Source: JALYUM01 sp036688685 (lineage in GTDB: Bacteria > Pseudomonadota > Gammaproteobacteria > Burkholderiales > Burkholderiaceae_D). From it: a stretch of 64,000 nucleotides of DNA. A program made the position numbers and the translations under genes. Where the stretch lies: positions 303,960-367,959 of the forward strand of contig NZ_JAQQPS010000002.1 of NCBI RefSeq assembly GCF_036688685.1, read 5' to 3'. The stretch's first letter is position 1. Each line of letters opens with the position of its first letter. Under the pieces are notes generated by a model that was given only the letters and a program-made list of their open reading frames with translations, was not told where the DNA came from and did not search any database. Shown here piece by piece: positions 10,894 through 19,594 of the stretch.

Positions 10894-13386
10894 ATGGCAA
10901 TCACTACACGCTCAAGCCGCATCGCGACTGCCTTGGCGACATTTCTGTTGCTGGCCATGCTAGCCACGCTGTGTCTGGCGATCTGGTTTGCGCGCGACCA
11001 GGCCATCGACGAATGGCGCGGTCAACTCGATAACCTGGCGCTGGTGCTGGCCGAGCAGGGCGCGCAAGAGGTCAAGTCGGCCTACCTGGTGCTCGACAGC
11101 ATTGCCGAGACGGTCGAGGCACAGGGTGTCACCAGTCGCGATGCACTGCGTGGCAAAATGGCGACACAAGGCCACTTCGACAGCATGCGCGACAAGATCC
11201 GCGGCTTGCCGCAAGTGGACGTGGCCACCATCGTGTCAGCCGACGGCGATGTGATCAATTTCACCCGATCCTATCCGGCCCCGCAGATCAACCTGGCCGA
11301 CCGCGATTATTTCCGGGCGCACATGCGCGACCCGCAGCTGGGCGTGTACATCTCCGAACCGGTGCGCAACAAGGGCAATGGCCAGTGGACCTTTTATTTG
11401 AGTCGCAGGCTGAGCGGCCCCAACGGCGAATTCCTGGGACTGGCGCTGGTAGGGTTTTCAAGTACCTTCCTGTCCGCGTTTTACCGGAAAATCAATCTTG
11501 GCGCCGACGCCAGCGTGACCTTGTACCGGCGCGACTTCACGGTGCTGGCGCGCTGGCCGCACGTGGACCGCCTGATGGGGAAAATCAACCGCACCGGCTC
11601 GACCTTTCACATCGTCGAGACGCTGCAGCAGAACCACGGCGTGATGATGGTGACCTCGCCGCGCTTTGCGCAGGACGGCGACCAGGTCGTGCGCCTGGGC
11701 GCGGCGCGCCTGTTCGACGGCTATCCGCTGATCGTCAACGTCACCGTCACCGATGCGCGCTTCCTGGCCCAGTGGCGGCGCTTTTCCACCGTGCTGTCGC
11801 TGGTGGGCGGCTTATCGACCTGTGCGCTGCTGCTCATTTTTGCGGTACTCATTCGCCTGCTCAAGCGCCGCGAACAGGACATGGAAGCGACCCGGAAACT
11901 GAAGTCGGTGGCGGAAGCGGCCAGCCTGGCCAAGTCCGATTTCCTGGCCATGATCAGCCATGAAATCCGCACGCCGCTCACCTCCATCATCGGGTTTGCG
12001 GAAATCCTCGAACGCACCCAGCCGGGCCGGCCGGGCGGCAATACGGGCGCCATCATCCTGCGCAACGGTCAACATCTGTTGACCATCATTAACGATATTC
12101 TCGACATTTCGAAGATCGAGGCGGGCCGCCTGCCGCTTGAAGAATTGACCTTTTCGCCGTACGAACTGGCCGAGGGCGTGCATGCCTTGATGGCGGCCCA
12201 GGCGCTGGCCAAGGGCTTGCGCTTTGAACTGGCCGTCGCGTATCCGCTGCCGGCGCAGGTGGTGGCCGACCCCACGCGCTGGAAACAGATTCTGTTCAAC
12301 CTGGCCAGCAACGCCATCAAGTTTACCGAGTTGGGCAGTGTGCAGCTGGCGCTGCACTACGACAACGCCACGGGGCGCCTGGTCAGCACCCTCACGGACA
12401 CCGGCATCGGCATCGCGCCGGAGCACCAGGCCAATTTGTTCCAGCCGTTTTCGCAGGCCGACAGCAGCGTCGCGCGCAAGTATGGCGGCACCGGCCTGGG
12501 GCTGTACCTGGTCAGCCAGCTGGTCACCCGGATGGGCGGACAGGTCACGGTGGCCAGCCGTCCCGGGCACGGCTCGACGTTCACCGTGGCCATTCCGGCA
12601 CCGCTGCCGGCGGCGCCCGCATGGCTGGAGCGGGCGCCGCCGGCCGCGCCGCCGGTGCGCAAAGCGCTGGAGCGCAACCCGTTCGCGCAGCGCTTGGCTG
12701 GCCACGTGTTGCTGGCCGAAGACGGCCCGGACAACCAGGTCCTGATCTGCACCTTTCTCGACGCCATGGGCCTTACCTACGAGATCGTGCAGGACGGTGG
12801 CGCCGCAGTGCAGGCTGCCCTGGCCGGTAATTTCGATCTGATCCTGATGGATATCCAAATGCCGGTGCTGGACGGCGTGCGCGCGACCTCGGTGCTGCGC
12901 GGCGCCGGCTACGCGCGCCCGATCGTGGCGCTGACCGCCAACGTCATGGCGGAGGATCTGGCGCGCTACGCCCGCGCCGGTTGCAACGGCACGGTGGGCA
13001 AACCCATCGAGGTCGCGCATTTTGTGCAGACAGTGGCGCGCATGCTGGGCAATGCCGAGGGGTTGAACGCGCCGATGTGCTTCGAGGAAATCGACGGTTA
13101 TCCGGCAATCCAGGCGGCCTTCCAGGATGGCCTGGCGGCGCGCCTGCAGGAACTGGCCGACAACATCGAGCAGGAACGCTGGGACGAGGTAGCCACGCTG
13201 GCGCATAAATTAAGGGGCGCAGCCGGCGCCTTCGGTTTCCCGGGTGTCACGCAGGCAGCGGCGCAGGTGGAGGCGACGGCGCTGCGATCCGACCGCCCGG
13301 GCGTGCGGCGCGCATTCGCGCACTTGATGGCTTTGGATGAATTACGGCAAGTTAATCTGGCGGGAGCGAGCATATGGCAAGCATGA
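10894..13386 (+). CDS. Hybrid sensor histidine kinase (Cache-HisKA-HATPase-REC-Hpt)
   Basis: The protein of about 830 residues has a membrane segment near residues 15-37, a periplasmic Cache-type sensor region (containing NLADRDYFRAH and YISEPV, typical of the fold), a second membrane segment near 305-327, HisKA (H356 in ISHEIRTPL), HATPase (DTGIGI, GGTGLGLYL), a receiver (Asp653 in LMDIQMPVLDG) and an Hpt domain (H771 in LAHKLRGAAG). The ATG at 10894 is preferred to the GTG at 10861 because it directly precedes the basic residues and the membrane helix, although the ribosome-binding site is weak. Its last 13 bases overlap the next receiver gene. Confidence 0.9.
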   Translation: MAITTRSSRIATALATFLLLAMLATLCLAIWFARDQAIDEWRGQLDNLALVLAEQGAQEVKSAYLVLDSIAETVEAQGVTSRDALRGKMATQGHFDSMRDKIRGLPQVDVATIVSADGDVINFTRSYPAPQINLADRDYFRAHMRDPQLGVYISEPVRNKGNGQWTFYLSRRLSGPNGEFLGLALVGFSSTFLSAFYRKINLGADASVTLYRRDFTVLARWPHVDRLMGKINRTGSTFHIVETLQQNHGVMMVTSPRFAQDGDQVVRLGAARLFDGYPLIVNVTVTDARFLAQWRRFSTVLSLVGGLSTCALLLIFAVLIRLLKRREQDMEATRKLKSVAEAASLAKSDFLAMISHEIRTPLTSIIGFAEILERTQPGRPGGNTGAIILRNGQHLLTIINDILDISKIEAGRLPLEELTFSPYELAEGVHALMAAQALAKGLRFELAVAYPLPAQVVADPTRWKQILFNLASNAIKFTELGSVQLALHYDNATGRLVSTLTDTGIGIAPEHQANLFQPFSQADSSVARKYGGTGLGLYLVSQLVTRMGGQVTVASRPGHGSTFTVAIPAPLPAAPAWLERAPPAAPPVRKALERNPFAQRLAGHVLLAEDGPDNQVLICTFLDAMGLTYEIVQDGGAAVQAALAGNFDLILMDIQMPVLDGVRATSVLRGAGYARPIVALTANVMAEDLARYARAGCNGTVGKPIEVAHFVQTVARMLGNAEGLNAPMCFEEIDGYPAIQAAFQDGLAARLQELADNIEQERWDEVATLAHKLRGAAGAFGFPGVTQAAAQVEATALRSDRPGVRRAFAHLMALDELRQVNLAGASIWQA

Positions 13387-13748
13387 ACAATATTCCGGTA
13401 TTAATTGCCGACGACGAGAACCTGATGCGCGAGTTGCTGTCGTCGATACTGCGCAGCATGGGCTACCAGAACATTAAATTTGTTCCCGATGGCGCGCAGG
13501 CAGTCGAGGCGATCAATCAGGACGGCATTCAGATCGCGTTCCTGGATATCGACATGCCCGGCTTCACGGGGCTGGAAGTACTGGGGATTGTTAAAGATAC
13601 GCGGCCGGATTGTTTTACCGTGATCGTCAGCGCGCATAGCGGGCTCGATAACGTGATGGCCGCGCTCGGCGCCGGCGCGCGCGGGTTCATCGTCAAGCCC
13701 TACAACGCGCAGAAGATTCATGATGTATTGCTGAAGTTCGGGAAGTAG
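13374..13748 (+). CDS. Stand-alone CheY-like response regulator
   Basis: A single receiver domain of 124 residues with ADDE (13-14), phosphoacceptor Asp58 in FLDIDMPG, Ser/Thr-type SAHS after beta-4 and Lys in IVKPY. It overlaps the 3' end of the hybrid kinase gene, so it is almost certainly its partner. The first ATG (13374) overlaps most; a second in-frame ATG at 13383 is also possible. There is no output domain, so it probably works by protein binding or as a relay component. Confidence 0.88.
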   Translation: MASMNNIPVLIADDENLMRELLSSILRSMGYQNIKFVPDGAQAVEAINQDGIQIAFLDIDMPGFTGLEVLGIVKDTRPDCFTVIVSAHSGLDNVMAALGAGARGFIVKPYNAQKIHDVLLKFGK

Positions 13749-13769
13749 GGCGCCGGCCGGCACGCCGCC

Positions 13770-14372
13770 TCAACTGCCGTCATCGAGTCGGACGATCGCC
13801 AGCGCCGCATCGACGATATCGCGGGCCTGGTACGCCGCCCGGCCAGCGCCGGCAGCAAGCCGCGCTTGCGGCGCAGGCCAGTGCTCGCCATCGCTTGCAA
13901 GCAGCAGTGTCCTGCAGCCGGCTTGCTGCCCGGCAGTGCAGTGCTGCGCGCCGCCCGCCAGCAGCCACGACGCCGCCAGGTCGATGCCGTGCTGCCGGGC
14001 CAGGCGCAACAGCGTGTCCGGCACGGGTGGGCACCCATCGCACGCCGCGCCGGCGCCGTGACTTCCGGCGTGGCAACTGGTGTAAAAACAGCAGGCGCCT
14101 GCCAGGTCGATGCGCTCGCGCGCCAGCAGATCGGCGATGCGCGCCAGCGGGATGGCGCTGGTCCGACGCCGGTCGCGCACGCATGGCGTCAGCACGACGA
14201 TGCGATAGTCGAGCCGGTCGAGCAGCCGCAGCGCGGCGCCCGCGCCCGCGCGCAGGCCCGGCTGGCGGCCGTGCGTGGGCGCACTGTCGAGCAGCACGCT
14301 GGCCAGGTCGACGAACAGCGCCCTGGCCAGCAGCGCACTGGCGCCGTGGTGGCGCTCGAGGGGAGGGCTCAT
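13770..14372 (-). CDS. HAD-superfamily protein resembling GmhB but lacking catalytic aspartates
   Basis: The 200-residue protein aligns by eye with D,D-heptose 1,7-bisphosphate phosphatase/histidinol phosphatase-like HADs: the stretch around residues 118-158 (PDTLLRLARQHGIDLAASW, then QAGCRTLLL) is typical. The catalytic signatures are altered. Motif I, normally DxD, is DLAS (D22), and the GDxxxD loop is GGAQHC (140-145). Several Cys/His of the zinc loop remain (C100, H101, C111, C114). It is encoded 38 bases after a glycosyltransferase and probably co-transcribed with it. It may be a non-catalytic or repurposed HAD protein; enzymatic activity is doubtful. Confidence 0.6.
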   Translation of the reverse strand: MSPPLERHHGASALLARALFVDLASVLLDSAPTHGRQPGLRAGAGAALRLLDRLDYRIVVLTPCVRDRRRTSAIPLARIADLLARERIDLAGACCFYTSCHAGSHGAGAACDGCPPVPDTLLRLARQHGIDLAASWLLAGGAQHCTAGQQAGCRTLLLASDGEHWPAPQARLAAGAGRAAYQARDIVDAALAIVRLDDGS

Positions 14373-14410
14373 CGCGTGTTCATCTTGTAAGGGTCCTTTC
14401 GCAATCGGGC

Positions 14411-15412
14411 TCAGGCAAACCGCACGCGGTGGCGCAGCGCGCCCGACAAGCGCCAGAACACGGCCAGCGGCGGGATCAGTACCGAGGTGACGAGGATTTC
14501 GGCGACATGGCGCGCGCTGCGCGAGGTGCCGTGCAGGCGGCGCCGGCACAGGCCTGCTGTGAGCAGCAGCCAGGCCAGCACGCCGGTCGCGGCCAATAGC
14601 GGACTGCCGGCCAGGGTGGCGACGATGGCCAGCAACAGCACCGCGACGATGGCGTAATAATCCCAGGGTGGCCGGTCCTGGATTTTGGCGCGGTACATGG
14701 CCGGGTGTTTTTTGAACAGCAGGGCCTGGCCAACGCTGTGGCGTAGTTCGCTGACACTGGCGCCCCACGGCGGCGGCCGCAGAGGCTGGGTCACCTTCAC
14801 CTGCTCGGCATGGGCGATCTGGGCCGGCCGGGCCAGCAGGCGGAAGTGCAGGTCGCTTTCGCTGCAATCGGCATCTTCGAAGCGTTCGTCGAAACCGCCT
14901 TCTGCTTCGAGCAGGCTGCGCCGGCTGAAGAAGTTGGTGCAGGCGAATTCGGCCGATTGTTTGCGCAGCGCCTGGCGCTGATACTCGGTGGGCGTGGCGG
15001 CCAGCGGCATGGTGATTTTGCCGCACACGGCATCCACCCCACTGGCAAACGCCGCCAGGCCTTGTTCCAGCCAGTCGGGGGCGGGGATGGCCGCGTCGTC
15101 GGTAAAAGCGATGATGGGCGCGCGCGCCACGCGCCAACCCCGGTTGCGCGCCGCGGCGTCGCCGTGCGGACCCGGGTTGGCCAGGTAGGTCAGGCGCGGT
15201 CCGCGGTCGAGCTGGCGCGCGCGCCAGCCCGATACGAGGTGCAGCGTGTTGTGGTCGGGATCGTCGTCGACGACGATGACTTCGAACCGTTCGGGCGCCA
15301 GCGTCTGGCGCGTCAGCGCATCGAGGCAGCTGTCGAGCTGGTCCAGGCGGCCCCAGGTGGGCACAACAACGGACAGGGCGATGTTGGCAGGGTCAATGGC
15401 GGCGGCGGGCAT
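14411..15412 (-). CDS. Family 2 glycosyltransferase with C-terminal membrane anchor
   Basis: The protein has about 333 residues. A GT-A fold is indicated by SVVVPTWGR at the N-terminus, VIVVDDDPD and IIAFTDDAAIP (the metal-binding acidic motif), followed by an acceptor region with ESDLHFRL. Two or three hydrophobic segments follow in the last 100 residues, suggesting inner-membrane association. The ATG at 15412 is chosen because GGAGG lies at good distance before it and the canonical fold begins right after. It is likely involved in surface polysaccharide or LPS synthesis; the sugar specificity is not visible. The HAD-like gene follows on the same strand. Confidence 0.85.
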   Translation of the reverse strand: MPAAAIDPANIALSVVVPTWGRLDQLDSCLDALTRQTLAPERFEVIVVDDDPDHNTLHLVSGWRARQLDRGPRLTYLANPGPHGDAAARNRGWRVARAPIIAFTDDAAIPAPDWLEQGLAAFASGVDAVCGKITMPLAATPTEYQRQALRKQSAEFACTNFFSRRSLLEAEGGFDERFEDADCSESDLHFRLLARPAQIAHAEQVKVTQPLRPPPWGASVSELRHSVGQALLFKKHPAMYRAKIQDRPPWDYYAIVAVLLLAIVATLAGSPLLAATGVLAWLLLTAGLCRRRLHGTSRSARHVAEILVTSVLIPPLAVFWRLSGALRHRVRFA

Positions 15413-15533
15413 GGTGGGCCTCCATGGGCGAACGCGGGCAAGGCGCGGGAAATGATTCGACGCCGCGACACCGCCCCGGTTCCGGCGTCCCCGCGGCGCC
15501 TGAATCTGGATCAAGGATCTGTCATCCAGACGC

Positions 15534-15559
15534 AAAAAAGGCCAGCGCAAGCCGGCCTT
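15534..15559 (-). terminator. Rho-independent terminator after the small acidic gene
   Basis: Read on the minus strand, AAGGCCGGC and GCTGGCCTT form a 9-bp stem (one G-T pair) with a 4-base loop, followed by a run of T. It lies 25 bases after the stop of the gene at 15585-15875. Confidence 0.8.
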
Positions 15560-15584
15560 CTGTGCGTGTCTGGCGAAGCTTAGC

Positions 15585-15875
15585 TTAGTCGGCCGTCATG
15601 TCGTCGCGTCGTCCCACATTGCTCTGGCGGGCCTGGCGCGCCCTTGCATCGCCCGGCGGCTGCGCGTTGGCGGTATTCGACAGCCCGGTGTCGTCGTCCA
15701 TTTTCTGGTCGGCCGCCAGTTCGTTGGCGCCGCCGGGGCTGCGCGGATAGCCGCCGGCCGCGTCGTTCGAGTCATGCCCGACGCTGTGATCCGCCCCGGC
15801 AACATCCGGCTGGCCCTTGCGCTTGCTGACATTGTCCAGTTGCTGGTTGTTTTCGATGAGTTCTGCGTTGTTCAT
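15585..15875 (-). CDS. Small hydrophilic, probably disordered protein of unknown function
   Basis: The 96-residue protein is rich in Asn, Gln, Asp, Gly and Ala with no hydrophobic core, signal peptide or recognisable domain. The ATG at 15875 has an excellent ribosome-binding site (GGAGG, 7 bases upstream). It is divergent from a KGG-motif stress-type gene across a 376-bp intergenic region, and composition suggests a stress-related or disordered protein; this is inference only. Confidence 0.6.
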   Translation of the reverse strand: MNNAELIENNQQLDNVSKRKGQPDVAGADHSVGHDSNDAAGGYPRSPGGANELAADQKMDDDTGLSNTANAQPPGDARARQARQSNVGRRDDMTAD

Positions 15876-16251
15876 GTTGTGCCTCCAAGTGGGTCGATTC
15901 AACCATTTTGCGCGCAATAAACTGCACTTGGGATAGGAACGACGACCGGCACCCTGTAGGAGCCTGCCTCTCATCGAACCAGCGGCAAGGTTCTTTTCGC
16001 AAGGGCATTTTCTATCGCCTGTTGTCCTACAAAGTCATCTGATTCTGTCCTATACCCGCAATATGTAGGGCTGCCTAAGATGAATTGATCGCTCATCTAC
16101 GTTGGCGGCGATCGATCCTGCCGCTTGCGCGGCGGTTCCCGGCTCCGGTGCGCAAGCAAAGGGGCTGACCATCTGCCGCAGAACGCGGCGATTTTTGCAG
16201 CGAACCGTGCAACAGCGTGTGCGGGACACTTGCAAATACAAGGAGAGCATC
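15876..16251. other. 376-bp divergent regulatory region without a gene
   Basis: No coding sequence is supported here. Two direct copies of TGTCCTA lie 23 bases apart (from 16023 and 16046), and a matching inverted TAGGA string occurs near 15956. They may be binding sites for a regulator shared by the two small stress-type genes on either side. A TATACCC/ATATGTA stretch near 16051-16066 could be part of a promoter for the plus-strand gene. Confidence 0.35.
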
Positions 16252-16545
16252 ATGGCTAGCAATCAAGGCAACAAGCAAAATTCCGGCACCAAAAACCGTG
16301 GCTTCGCATCGATGGATCCGCAACGCCAGCGCGAAATCGCCAGCGAAGGCGGAAAAGCGGCGCACCAGAAGGGAACTGCCCATGAATTTACATCCGAAGA
16401 AGCGCGCCGCGCCGGCAGCATGAGCCACGGCAATCGCCAGTCGGCCGAGTCGTCTGCCGGCAGCAAGGCAAGCACATCTGCCACGCCGGCTGGTAACAAG
16501 CAAGGTGGGAGCCGCTCGACGGGGGGCGGGGCGAAGTCGGGTTGA
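16252..16545 (+). CDS. KGG-motif stress-induced protein (GsiB/YciG-like)
   Basis: The 97-residue hydrophilic protein contains the family core RGFASMDPQRQREIASEGGKAAH, written here in parts as RGFASMDP, REIASEGG and KAAH, followed by a second partial repeat (EEARRAGSMSHG). The KGG repeat family includes general-stress and desiccation proteins in many bacteria. The start is fixed by AAGGAGA 6 bases before the ATG. The C-terminal third is Ser/Gly/Thr-rich and low complexity. It is not obviously in an operon. Confidence 0.85.
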   Translation: MASNQGNKQNSGTKNRGFASMDPQRQREIASEGGKAAHQKGTAHEFTSEEARRAGSMSHGNRQSAESSAGSKASTSATPAGNKQGGSRSTGGGAKSG

Positions 16546-16550
16546 GGCCT

Positions 16551-16664
16551 TCCCCGTGCAGGCGGGGATCCATCACCCATCGGGAAAAGTGGCAAGTCAG
16601 GCGTAACGATACTGCATGCATCAGCACAGAACAGGTGTGCTGTGGGCCCCCGCCTGCGCGGGGA
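16551..16664. repeat. REP-like palindromic repeat locus 1
   Basis: Two GC-rich palindromes, CCCCG-N6-CGGGG at 16552-16567 and CCCCGC-CTGC-GCGGGG at 16648-16663, sit between two genes. The same motif with GGGATGACG or GGATCC context recurs at two other intergenic places in the window (36994-37085 and 42724-42832), which marks it as a dispersed intergenic palindrome family. Confidence 0.65.
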
Positions 16665-16711
16665 TTGCGGTAAAATCGTTGCGCCTTTTTAACTTACCGC
16701 AAGGAATCGTC

Positions 16712-17113
16712 GTGAAACAAGTGGTCATCCGTCAAGTCAAAAGCCTTTCCATGTCGTGCGACAAGATCGGTAACCTTCTGCTGGCGAAGTTTTCCTCGCA
16801 AGGCGCCTCGGACACCATGATCCAGATCCCGGCCAGTATCATCTTCTGGCTGCTGAAACATCTGCCGGTCAACCAGGATCCCACGCTCGTCGCGCCACCA
16901 CCGGGGCCGCAGATTACCCAGGCCGACTGGGACAGCCGCGCCGTGCCGGTCGCGCAGCGGGTCGACGCCAAGGAATTTCGCGAAGCCATACGCCTGACGT
17001 TCATCCTCAATGCCAAGCAAGACCTGACCGTGGTGCTGAATCGCGCCAACGTCGAATTGCTGCGCCAAGTCATGATGCACTATCGAAACGACCTGATCGA
17101 CCTGGACGCGTAA
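16712..17113 (+). CDS. Conserved-looking hypothetical protein, 133 residues
   Basis: No domain is recognised. The GTG at 16712 is chosen because AAGGA lies 6 bases before it and the preceding bases belong to a palindromic repeat. The protein is mixed alpha/beta in appearance, has a proline-rich linker (LVAPPPGPQ) near the middle and no signal peptide or membrane segment, so it is probably cytoplasmic. It precedes a carboxypeptidase gene by 70 bases; a functional link is not evident. Confidence 0.65.
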   Translation: MKQVVIRQVKSLSMSCDKIGNLLLAKFSSQGASDTMIQIPASIIFWLLKHLPVNQDPTLVAPPPGPQITQADWDSRAVPVAQRVDAKEFREAIRLTFILNAKQDLTVVLNRANVELLRQVMMHYRNDLIDLDA

Positions 17114-17183
17114 CGCCCGGCTCTCACGTGACGCCTGCGGCGAACCCGCCCGGGCGACCCAGCACTTCCCAGAAGGATCCATC

Positions 17184-18305
17184 ATGACCATCAAAATCAG
17201 CCAGCACTTCGACTCCGGCAGCATTCAAGTCGTGCAGGCGACCGATCCGCGCCAGATCGACCTGAACCTGCGCAGCGATTCGCACGCCGATATTCACCAG
17301 TGGTTCCATTTCCGTCTCCAGGGCGCGCGCGGCCAGGCTTGCACGATGCGCTTTCTGAACGCCGGACAGGCGACTTACGCCAAGGGCTTCGAAGGCTATC
17401 AGGTGGCAGCCAGCTACGACACCGAAAACTGGTTCCGCGTGGCGACCACGTTCGACGGCCAGGTCATGACGGTCACCCACACGCCCGAGCAGGACAGCGT
17501 GTACTACGCGTATTTCGAGCCATATTCGTGGGAGCGCCATCTGCGCCTGCTGGGCGAAGTGGCTGAAAATCCGCTGGCGCGCGTGCATGACATCGGCACC
17601 ACCGTGGACGGTCGCGACATGAACCTGGTGGTCATCGGCGACCCCCAGGCGGCCAAAAAAATCTGGGTCATTGCACGCCAGCACCCAGGCGAGACGATGG
17701 CCGAATGGTTCGTCGAAGGCTTGATGGATGCGTTGCTCGACGACGCCAGCCCGGTGGCGCGCAAGCTGCTGCAAAAAGCCGTGTTTTATATCGTGCCGAA
17801 CATGAACCCGGACGGCGCCGTGCGCGGCAACCTGCGCACGAATGCCGCCGGCGCCAACCTGAACCGCGAATGGATGACGCCGACAATCGAGCGCAGTCCT
17901 GAAGTGCTGTGCGTCAAAAACAAGATCCATGAAGTCGGCTGCGACATGTTTTTCGACATCCACGGGGATGAAGCGCTGCCGTACAACTTCGTGGCTGGCA
18001 ACGAAATGCTGGCCGACTTCACGCCCGAGCGCGCCGCCCACCAGGCCGCCTTCATCGACCAGTACATCGCCGCCAGCCCGGACTTCCAGAAAGTGTATGG
18101 TTACGCCGCCAGCAAGTACCGTGAAGACATGCTGACGCTGGCCTCCAAATACATCGGCCACACCTTCAAATGCCTGGCGCTGACGCTGGAAATGCCGTTC
18201 AAGGACAATGCCGATTTGCCCGATCCTTACGTCGGCTGGAACGGCGCGCGCAGCGTCGCGCTGGGCGCGGCGATCCTGCAGCCAATCCTGCACTCGCTCG
18301 ACTAG
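17184..18305 (+). CDS. M14-family cytosolic carboxypeptidase (CCP/AGBL-like)
   Basis: The 373-residue protein has the N-terminal beta-sandwich typical of cytosolic carboxypeptidases (about 1-125) followed by a zinc carboxypeptidase domain. Zinc ligands H167 and E170 in RQHPGE and H260 in DIHGDE are present, with NREW (227-230) and the catalytic glutamate E336 in LTLEMPFKD. There is no signal peptide, so it acts in the cytoplasm. Eukaryotic relatives remove glutamates from protein tails; the bacterial substrate is unknown. The next gene, a CYTH protein, starts 7 bases downstream, so they form an operon with the serine hydrolase. Confidence 0.9.
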   Translation: MTIKISQHFDSGSIQVVQATDPRQIDLNLRSDSHADIHQWFHFRLQGARGQACTMRFLNAGQATYAKGFEGYQVAASYDTENWFRVATTFDGQVMTVTHTPEQDSVYYAYFEPYSWERHLRLLGEVAENPLARVHDIGTTVDGRDMNLVVIGDPQAAKKIWVIARQHPGETMAEWFVEGLMDALLDDASPVARKLLQKAVFYIVPNMNPDGAVRGNLRTNAAGANLNREWMTPTIERSPEVLCVKNKIHEVGCDMFFDIHGDEALPYNFVAGNEMLADFTPERAAHQAAFIDQYIAASPDFQKVYGYAASKYREDMLTLASKYIGHTFKCLALTLEMPFKDNADLPDPYVGWNGARSVALGAAILQPILHSLD

Positions 18306-18311
18306 GCCGCC

Positions 18312-18788
18312 ATGGGCGTCGAGATCGAGCGCAAGTTCCTGGTGACCGGTGACAACTGGCGCCAGCTCGGCGCCCCTGTTCTGCTGCGCCAGGGTTACCT
18401 CAGTACCGACCCGGCGCGCACCGTGCGCGTGCGCATCGAAGGCGAGCAGGGCGTGCTGACCATCAAGGGCAAGAACACGGGGGCCACGCGCGCCGAGTGG
18501 GAGTACCCGATCCCCCTGCTGGAGGCGGCCGAATTGCTCGATACCCTGTGCAGCGCGCCGCTGGTGGAAAAGTTCCGCACCCGCGTTAGCGTCGGCAAGC
18601 ACGTCTGGGAAGTCGATGAATTCCTCGGCGCGAACCAGGGTTTGTTGGTGGCCGAGATCGAACTGGCGGCGGAGGATGAACCGTTCCTGCTGCCGGCGTG
18701 GGTCGGCCTCGAAGTCACGGGGGAGGCGCGCTACTACAACTCGAGCCTGATCAAACAACCGTTTTCCACCTGGCAACAGAACCCATGA
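18312..18788 (+). CDS. CYTH-domain protein (probable inorganic triphosphatase)
   Basis: The 158-residue protein carries the diagnostic ExExK motif at its N-terminus (E4, E6, K8 in EIERKFLV) and the alternating basic and acidic strands of a CYTH tunnel fold, such as TVRVRI, LTIKGK and VWEVDEF. Stand-alone bacterial CYTH proteins hydrolyse inorganic triphosphate or other triphosphate compounds. It sits between the carboxypeptidase gene and a serine hydrolase gene, and its stop overlaps the ATG of the latter (ATGA), showing translational coupling. Confidence 0.9.
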   Translation: MGVEIERKFLVTGDNWRQLGAPVLLRQGYLSTDPARTVRVRIEGEQGVLTIKGKNTGATRAEWEYPIPLLEAAELLDTLCSAPLVEKFRTRVSVGKHVWEVDEFLGANQGLLVAEIELAAEDEPFLLPAWVGLEVTGEARYYNSSLIKQPFSTWQQNP

Positions 18789-19594
18789 AGCGCTGCCTGC
18801 TGGCCGTCTTGTTCACGGCCGGCACGGTGTCGGCCCAGTCTTCCTACTTTCCTCCAGCGGGCAGCTGGGCGCACAAACAGCCGGCGGAGCTGGGCCTCGA
18901 CCCGGTCAAGCTGGGCGCCGCCATCGCCTGGGCGCAGGCGCACGAAACCGAACGCGCACTGGATTTTTCCGACCAGGAAAAAACCTTCGGCACGCGCCTC
19001 GGCTCGATGCCGACCCGGCGCGCGCACACCAATGGCATGGTGATCTACAAGGGTTTCGTGGTCGCCGAGTTTGGCGACACCAGCGCCGTCGACCCGACCT
19101 ATTCGGTGGCGAAAAGCATCCTGGCGACCATCGCCGGGGTCGCCGTGCGCGACGGCCGCATCGCCAGTCTCATCGACCCGGTTGGCAAGAGTGTCGTCGA
19201 TGGCGGCTACGCGGGGCCCAATGCGGGCATCACGTGGCAGCACCATTTGCAGCAGGAATCCGAGTGGCAGGGCAGTCTGTGGGGCAAGAATGCCGACTTT
19301 ATCGGCGCCGCCGCGTTTGGCGCGGGCGAGCGCAAGCCACGCGCAGCGCTTGCGCCCGGCACCTTCTTTGAATACAACGACGTGCGCATCAACCGCTTTG
19401 CGCTGTCGCTGCTGCGCGTGTTCGACCAGCCCTTACCCGAGGTCTTCCAGGAAGAAGTGATGGGGCCGATCGGGGCCTCGTCGTCATGGAAATGGGTGCC
19501 GTACACGAACAGTTATGTCGACTTGCACGGCCGCCAGGCCGCCTCGGTCAGCGGCGGCACGCGCTGGGGTTTTAACAGTTTCTTCGGAACTTAA
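18785..19594 (+). pseudogene. Serine hydrolase (beta-lactamase/penicillin-binding family), 5' part, interrupted by a tnpB element
   Basis: The frame encodes a signal peptide (MKRCLLAVLFTAGTVSA) and the N-terminal part of a class C beta-lactamase-like hydrolase, with the SxxK motif in YSVAKSI and the Tyr-Asn motif in FEYNDV. After GGTRWG the native sequence stops and the frame runs into inserted DNA, ending at 19594. The remaining C-terminal portion resumes in compatible phase at about 20941. The intact gene would have been the third member of the carboxypeptidase-CYTH operon. The truncated product lacks the C-terminal third of the fold and is probably inactive. Confidence 0.88.

Noticed and set aside
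16551..16664. CRISPR repeats at the palindromic locus
   Set aside because: Only two differing palindromes occur, not regularly spaced identical repeats.
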